From: Echinometra lucunter
Lineage: Eukaryota > Echinodermata > Echinoidea > Camarodonta > Echinometridae
Reading direction: 5' to 3'
Assembly: GCA_029962745.1 (NCBI GenBank)
Contig: CM057151.1
Span: 2,919,431-2,983,430, forward strand
DNA: 64,000 nucleotides
Made by a program: the position numbers and the translations under genes. A model generated the notes under the pieces. The model had not been told where the DNA came from. It saw nothing but the letters and a program-made list of their open reading frames with translations, and searched no databases. Below are positions 57,775 through 64,000 of this stretch, piece by piece (position 1 is the stretch's first letter; each line of letters begins with the position of its first letter).

Positions 57775-57817
57775 AATAATGATAATAATAATAATAATAA
57801 TGATAATAATAATAATG

Positions 57818-57860
<43 letters not shown>

Positions 57861-57865
57861 TAATA

Positions 57866-57921
<56 letters not shown>

Positions 57922-57964
57922 AATAATGATAATAATAATAATAATAATGATAATAATAATAATG

Positions 57965-58004
<40 letters not shown>

Positions 58005-58009
58005 TAATA

Positions 58010-58103
<94 letters not shown>
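57653..58103. repeat. ~450-bp (AAT)n/(GAT)n array with internal higher-order repeats
   Basis: AAT/GAT triplets; the same spacing pattern of GAT among AAT repeats about three times. Flanked on the left by a 17-G run and on the right by AATGTGACTTGTATAGCGCT, a SINE-tail-like sequence. Confidence 0.85.
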
Positions 58104-58105
<2 letters not shown>

Positions 58106-60240
58106 GTGACTTGTATAGCGCTGGAATGCTCAAGGCGCTTTCAAGAAATTAGGAAGTAAATAGAAATGTGGTATACTAAATAGAAATGTTGTATACTGTG
58201 GTAAATATGGTATACGGGGGTGTGCCGCTGAGATGGGTCGCTTTTTTGCAAGAAATCCCTAAACATGCCCCTCACTTTTTAAAACATCGGTAACTTTATC
58301 GTTTTATTCTTTTAAGTACACACCCGAAATGCAAAATCCCCAATAATGGGTTCCCTTTTCTACCAATATTACCCTTAAAATGGGTACGGGTATGAAGGCT
58401 TCAGTGGCACACCCCCGTCGGATCCAAGTTTGAGTACCCCCCCCCCCCCCCCCCCCCCGGGTATGGAAGCGTTATTAAAGTGCCATTCTACTTCACGACA
58501 TGAAGAGATATTTCATTTTGTCAAATCGACTTTTAGAATATTAGAATATCCATATAAAGAAATAAAAAAATGAATAAAAAGATAAAAAATGAAATATCCA
58601 TATTATGTCGACTTGTAAGGTATTAAATCAAATGGAGTACGTCAATTCATGTTTATTTTTGGCTCTGTCTGGCTTACGCATGTTGGTCAAAAAGGAGAAA
58701 ATAATTGCAAAAGAAAATATTTCAGTTGTTCTATCATAATAACATGTGAAAAAAGTTCTAAGGAATCCATGTACTGGAAAGTATTGAAAGATACCCTAAA
58801 TCAGTCATATCTATTTTACATTTTCCATATATAAGAACCAACAGAACTTTTTATCCAGAGAGATTTGTCGAGTATGTTTCAACTGGACACGCTCTGAAGC
58901 ACATTCATTTTATAGACATGCCCAACAAAGCAACGAGCGCCATATCCACCTTTCACCAATCTAGGCCTACATATTGATGACAACTCACAAGGTGGCCCTC
59001 TTGTGATAGCGAAGGGCTACGGTCTAAAAGAATAAGCCAGCAGCATACTACTTATAACATGGACAGAAAGGAAATAAGTTACGAGTATTGTGAGTATGGG
59101 GGCGATGTGAGGAAAGAGTGGGTAAATTCAAGGCAGAATGCTTCAACTTATGGTTTGAGGCTGTGTGCTGACTGAAACAAAACAAAACAAAACAAAAACA
59201 TGTTTATACATTTATGATCAGTGAATTGGAATAAGCATGATCAGATTATTTAATTCATTTGACAATGCATTTGACAATAACCCAGATCTTTCACACGGTT
59301 TGGTCATTTACATAATTCAGCAACAAGAAAATCTGGATACTTCAAACAAAATATTGATAAACAAGTCAAAAACAATTTTGGTCACATCTTCTTTTCAATG
59401 GGTGTACGATTTATTTGTATATCAGTCTTAATCTACAATGTCTACAGTCATTTCTTACCCGTGCAAGAACTTAATGATAGCCTACATCAATGTCAATGAA
59501 GTTCGAGGAATAATACAAATTATGATAATCATTGCAAAACAGACGTTTTATAGTCTTTGCATTGTTGCGCATTAAGATTTACAATAAAAATAAATTCGAG
59601 TTCTTGCAATGTCCTCTCGTTTTTACTCCATACTATGAAAACAGATCATTGTGAAAGTTTGAGAATAAAGGAATTGCATTATAATTATGTTGCGAGAAAA
59701 GAAAATGTTGCAAGGGCGGAGACTTGAAGCCTTCTTCAGAAATATGACAATGAATATGCTTTGAACATCGATAGGAACGAATAATCTATATGTATATTCA
59801 AATCTGAAAAGGAGCCATGCTACTGTTATAACACTCAGAAATGAATGGACGAGACTGGAGGCTACTGTTTCCGACTTTTGTAGCAATAACTATGATAATG
59901 ATGATAAATTTGTATCATAACAATAAAACATGAAAAGGTACAAATATATATCGCAATCAAGTGAAGTAATCCTTAAAAACGTGGGCGGCTTATTGGAATA
60001 TGATTTAATGAGGTATGACTCTATGACTCTGCAACAGATGAGTTTTCAGAAGATTTTTGATGATATTACTTGCCCTAATATAAAACTATTCAACTTCCAT
60101 AAAACTATGGCATCATATTCAAGTGAAAGAGGGAGAGATTGTTCCCTGGTTTGCTGGCTCTACAATGACACAGCCTATTACATTTTTGTATTTCTTATCT
60201 CTGTCGAAACAACAACAATGTCACTGTATAACATAATGTA
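58104..60240. other. Intergenic between copies A and B
   Basis: C-run at 58438-58458, (AAAAC)n at 59178-59200, a minus-strand TATAAAA at about 58907-58913, and a short plus-strand frame (59059-59175, 38 residues, strong Kozak context). None is a confirmed gene. 60240-60332 is the 3' UTR-like flank of copy B. Confidence 0.5.
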
Positions 60241-60332
60241 ACAAACTGTCAAATGATTAAGAGGAGAATTGATATTCTGCATGGCAAGAGACGTCAGTCT
60301 TGACCCCTTGGTAAGATTTTTGTGCTCGTAAT

Positions 60333-60524
60333 CTACTGCAGCTCTAAATAGCCAACAGCTATGATGAGGAAAGCGACGACATGAAATGTAGTAATCATCG
60401 TTTTCGAGTTGTTAGCCGAGTTGCCTGCTGGGGTGGTAGGAGGGGATTCTGTAACAGGAAATTTACCCGTCAGCCAAGGAGTGAAATTAAGCCACACTGG
60501 TGATCCTGCCATGGCCTCCTTCAA
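60333..60524 (-). CDS. Copy B terminal exon with GPI-anchor signal
   Basis: 192 bp including the stop. LKEAMAGSPVWLNFTPWLTG...PTTPAGNSANNSK then FHVVAFLIIAVGYLELQ. Acceptor ttctatag. Hydrophobic tail conserved with copy A while the last residues differ, as expected of a cleaved GPI signal. Confidence 0.8.
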   Translation of the reverse strand: MKEAMAGSPVWLNFTPWLTGKFPVTESPPTTPAGNSANNSKTMITTFHVVAFLIIAVGYLELQ

Positions 60525-63500
60525 CTATAGAAGAAGAAAAAACATAAAGAAAATCATGAATGGATGACAAACTACCCGTGGTTATGGACGGACTGCGACT
60601 GAAACTTGGTGGGGAATTTCATTGTAATCGACCCACTGAACCTTCTAATTAATGTTGCCATAATATTATTCATCATAGTTATGATAATTCTCTTTTTCCT
60701 TTAATATGACGAACGCACTGGACGAAGTCTCTCCTCCCCTGATCAGCATTTAGAATTTTGCGAGCAAGCGAAAAAAAAAAAAAAATCTGACACTTTTAAA
60801 TGCAAGGAAATCAAGAATGCCGGAGAACAGAGACCAAGTAAATACCTAATGCATCTATTCCGTAAGGATGCTGCGTAGCTTCAAGGCAAGAATATCTCAA
60901 TTCTGGAAATATTAAAGATTATTTAAGCACTAGAAATAGAAGCCTCATTACACATCTTTGTAATGCAAAAGTTTTACCTGTATTTTTTTTCTTTCAAGAG
61001 GAGGTCATGGGATGGGATTAAATCAATATTCTGCCCTAATCTGAAATACATCGGCGTATACATAGTGCGCAATGATTTCCTCTCATGGTTGTGACTCTTT
61101 GAATTTCAAAAAGTCAAATGTAATTTTCTGATCAGCATTTCTGAATGAAATTTTGGTTTATATTTTATCTGGTTTTTTTTTTTTTTTTTTTTTTTATTTA
61201 TTTATTTCCATAAAAAATCACATAACAAAAAACATACATTTGCAAGTCATACTGTAAATGGTATAAAAATCTTCAGTAGAACATTGTAAATATACATCAG
61301 TGACATGAATATATTAAACAGTAATGGGAAAGGGGAAGTTATAAAAACCCAAATAAATGGGTTTGTCGAGATATCTCCCCCCCCCCCAAAGTATTTGTAC
61401 AAAATGTGGCGAACGTAATATTTTGCCCAAAAGAAAACTAGGATAACAAATAGAAACAAAAAATCGTACAAGCCCTACACAAGAGAAAAGAGAAAGAATG
61501 CACACATGCATACATACATACATACAAATACACATACACACACACCTACGCATACATACATTGAAAAATGTATAATACACAAGTATAAAGTGGAAATTTC
61601 TACACAAAGTCACATGTAATTAAATGATGCTTTACACTTCTTTTAAATCCACTGTAATTGGTTATAGATGTAATATTATCTGGCAAAGTATTCCATACTG
61701 TTGGTGGTTTATGTCTAAAGGAAAGTGATAAATAAGATTTTTCGACAGTCCAGGGGGGTGTAACATAAAGAGATACAATCAATTTTACAATCAATCGTAT
61801 CTCTTTAGTACATGGTTTGCCATAGACTTACGATTGATATCACTGGTAAGATTGATTGTATCTTTTATGTTACACCCCCCAGGTGTGATATTTATTTCTA
61901 TTCCTCGTATTATATTTATGAATTGCATTATTGAGAGAAAGCATGTTATTAAGTGAACTGGGCAAAAAAACCTTTATTGTGTTTGAATACTAAAATTGAG
62001 ATACAATATTTATTTAACTGATACACATCAAGAATCTTGAGATTTTTAAATAGTGGCCTAGAATGGGCATGATAAGAAGCAAGAGAACAAATTCTAACCA
62101 CTTTCTTTTGTAATAAAAAAAGAGAATTCAATTTTGACTTGTAAGTATTTGCCCAAACAGCATTACAGTAGGTCAAGTATGGTAAAATAAATGTATTATA
62201 CAGCAGTATCAATATACTTTGAGGTAAAACTGTGCGAACCCTACCAACGATACCAACACCCTTTGACACTTTGTTAGTAATATACAAAATATGGTCGGTC
62301 CATGTCATATTTTCATTTATCAAAATGCCTCAAAATTTTACTTTATTAACTTTTTGGATAGCTTTATCATTCATTGTTATTTTTAGATGTTCAGAAATGT
62401 TGGAATGAATACATGATGTTTTGTTATAAAAATATATTAAATTGGACTTTTCAGCATTCAAAGACAATCTATTGCTATTAAACCAGTAAGACACGTTGGT
62501 CAATTTATCATTTAAGTCATCGTTAATTGATGCATAATTATCTGTTGAGTAAAGGATGTTGGTATCGTCGGCAAACAATATAAACTTCAATTCATTGGAG
62601 CAGTTTGGAAGATCATTTATATATAATAAGAATAACAGCGGGCCAAGGATTGACCCTTGGGACACACCGCAAGTTACATTTAGTGGATCAGATAATATAT
62701 TTCGGTACAAAACACGTTGACTTCGGCCATGAACATAGTTCTCAAACCAACATAAAGATAAACCCCTAATTCCATAGCACTTTAATTTGTCTAATAATAT
62801 TGCAAAATCAGTTGAGTCGAGAGGCCTTTGTTAGATCTAAGAAAATTCTCTCTTTTTTTTAATCCTTCCCCCCCCCCCCTCCCTCTGTTCTGATTTTCAT
62901 GACCTGAGCGTGTTCTGTTCTGTTCACTGCTCACGTTCCTTTGTTTGAGTTGAATGTTGAATAAAGTGATAATATGAAAGAAGACCACCAACCTTCTGTT
63001 GTCTGAAACCATTGTGTGGCAGACTAAACTTGTAGCCAATAGGACACAAGTCTCTTGTGACGTCATACGGACCAGTTGACTCGCTGATCAACCAGTCATT
63101 GGGATCTGTTGAACTTTGACACGCATAGCTCAATGATTGGTCACAATCAGGTGATGTATACCAACGAAAGTCCTCATGGCTGTTAAGAGAGCGTTTATGA
63201 AATCTGGCTTCATGTCTGAAGGATAATAACTGGAAGCTGAGGCATACTTCTTATTTGGTTAGTTTTTGAACCGTTCTTTTAGACCTATATTCATCATATT
63301 ATCAAAAGCTTAAGTATGTGTGTGTTCAGTGCTATTTTCCACTTTATCATTTTTGGGGGCCCAACTACTTTCAGAGCTTCACGTTAGAAAAAAAAAACAG
63401 GACAACAAGTGCAAAATATATATTCTGGCTATTCGTATAGATGAGATTGTCACTTACTTTAACAAGACGCACGTGTCTTCATTAAGGTGTATTGATGGTT

Positions 63501-63646
63501 CACCATAGGCCCATGTATAGACAGCAGTGTTCATGAGTTGAGGTGTTACCATATCAGTAGCAGGGAGATTGATCCGACATTTCACCATCTCACTTAGATC
63601 AGTGATTGCACCACTCGCTGTAGGTCCGTCATAGATGACGTCAAAT
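60333..63646 (-). CDS. PI-PLC X-like / C-type-lectin-like GPI-anchored protein, copy B (5' part off window)
   Basis: Exons 63458-63646, 62993-63179 and 60333-60524 have the same lengths (189 and 187 bp for the first two), phases and borders as copy A and nearly the same protein. They encode the lectin-like WAYGEP...ACQ segment, the CPIGYKFSLPHNGF tail, VWLNFTPW and a GPI-type C-terminus. The exons encoding the barrel should lie just past position 64000. The last intron (60525-62992) is about four times as long as in copy A because of a LINE insertion; all exon borders remain intact, so the gene looks functional. Confidence 0.75.
61171..62857 (-). mobile_element. 5'-truncated non-LTR retrotransposon (CR1/Jockey-like), in last intron of copy B
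   Basis: Minus-strand reverse transcriptase remnants: FLDLTKA then D-STDFAILLDKL (frameshifted by one base near 62836), GVSQGSILGPLLFLLYINDL, the active-site block FADDTNI, RLSLNAEKS, then KVSKGVGIVGRVR, LPYLTYCNAVWANTY and a C-terminal HKYNTRNRNKYHTW ... PPTVWNTLPDNI motif. It ends in an A-rich tail (T-run at 61171-61193 on the plus strand). The 5' end including the endonuclease is missing. A 126-bp MITE splits the C-terminal part. Clade assignment is approximate. Confidence 0.85.
61754..61879 (+). mobile_element. 126-bp MITE (GGGGGTGTAACATAAA family), copy 2, inside LINE
   Basis: Terminal inverted repeats GGGGGTGTAACATAAA / TTTATGTTACACCCCC flanked by a 3-bp CAG duplication. Removing it with one CAG restores the LINE reading frame (CAC ACC TGG ACT). 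The interior is a second near-palindrome containing CATGGTTTGCCATAG, the reverse complement of the 11.2 kb copy. Confidence 0.85.
62993..63179 (-). CDS. Copy B exon ending lectin-like segment
   Basis: 187 bp. HEDFRWYTSPDCDQSLSYAC...NDWLISESTGPYDVTRDLCP. Acceptor cttaacag, donor AAG|gttggt. Confidence 0.8.
63458..63646 (-). CDS. Copy B exon with WAYGEP / DTC motif
   Basis: 189 bp. FDVIYDGPTASGAITDLSEM...YTWAYGEPSIHLNEDTCVLL. Differs from copy A at SN/AS, Q/H and E/D. Donor AA|gtaagt. Confidence 0.78.
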
Positions 63647-64000
63647 CTATATGAAAGTTATTGAAACCTAATTATTTCTAGACATTCGCGCTTGCAAAAT
63701 GTTGCACCATCATCCAGAATGTACAAATGGCAAATTGAGAAGGCCTGTGAATTTGTTGGGTCCGGTTTTCAGTTTAGAACTATACACTCCGCTCTTCCCA
63801 ACACATGTTTCATTCGTGAACACGCAAAATATTATTTACCGTGGCTAGACCATAGAGTTGTAACTCTATAGGCCACACTTGATTCCCATAATTCCATTTT
63901 GATATTTCAAAATGATATTTACTAATATACTACAATGATTAATTTATTAAGTTAAATATGGATTGTCTCCAATGTCTCCGAAACCTAGTCAAGATTTAAA

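Noticed and set aside
57599..58159. 186-residue Ile-rich frame and 134-residue Leu-rich opposite frame
   Set aside because: Translation of an (AAT)n/(GAT)n array.
59930..60241. 103-residue plus-strand frame next to copy B
   Set aside because: Partly antisense to the duplicated 3' UTR-like flank of copy B; no recognisable motif and no splice support.

Overview
This is a metazoan genomic window with an intron-rich gene structure, GT-AG splice sites, AT-rich introns, tRNA-derived SINEs, many MITE-like foldback elements, a LINE and long microsatellites. The repeat style and the recurrent TACATGTA-type motif suggest an echinoderm, most likely a sea urchin. That assignment is inference. The draft scaffold has one 500-base run of N (51642-52141).

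Left two thirds (1-42.4 kb): the 5' part of an inositol 1,4,5-trisphosphate receptor gene (ITPR family) on the minus strand. Eleven coding exons can be joined without a frame break, from the start codon at 42356 to an exon at 13-112, and the gene continues off the left edge. They encode 404 residues: the whole N-terminal suppressor domain and the first (beta-trefoil) half of the IP3-binding core. Residues R241, K249 and R265-TTGR-269 fall at the same numbers as in vertebrate IP3R1. The introns carry most of the mobile and repetitive DNA in this part: small MITEs, two retroposed sequences with target-site duplications, tRNA-derived SINEs, a 1.7 kb terminal-inverted-repeat element and a long imperfect (ATT)n array.

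Right third (45-64 kb): a minus-strand tandem cluster of a second gene type. Copy A (48188-51551, 5' end missing at or beyond the assembly gap) has seven exons. They encode a PI-PLC X-like phosphodiesterase barrel segment, a C-type-lectin-like cysteine segment, a conserved CP-GY...GF/VWLN tail and a C-terminal hydrophobic GPI-anchor-type signal. Copy B (60333-63646, runs off the right edge) has the last three exons, almost identical. A third, decayed last exon (45010-45131, frameshift and lost splice acceptor) lies between copy A and ITPR. The last intron of copy B is enlarged by a 5'-truncated LINE, itself split by a 126-bp MITE.

The remaining intergenic DNA (42.5-48 kb and 52-60 kb) is mostly repeats. 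It holds two copies of a 588-bp foldback element, one of which interrupts a four-unit tandem array of ~290-bp tRNA-like repeats, plus a mariner-like MITE, a ~95-bp-arm hairpin, polyG/polyC-flanked elements and an (AAT)n array with higher-order structure. No rRNA, CRISPR or prokaryotic features were seen.

A possible functional link exists but is unproven: an IP3 receptor gene sits directly beside tandem genes for a secreted or GPI-anchored PI-PLC-like protein.
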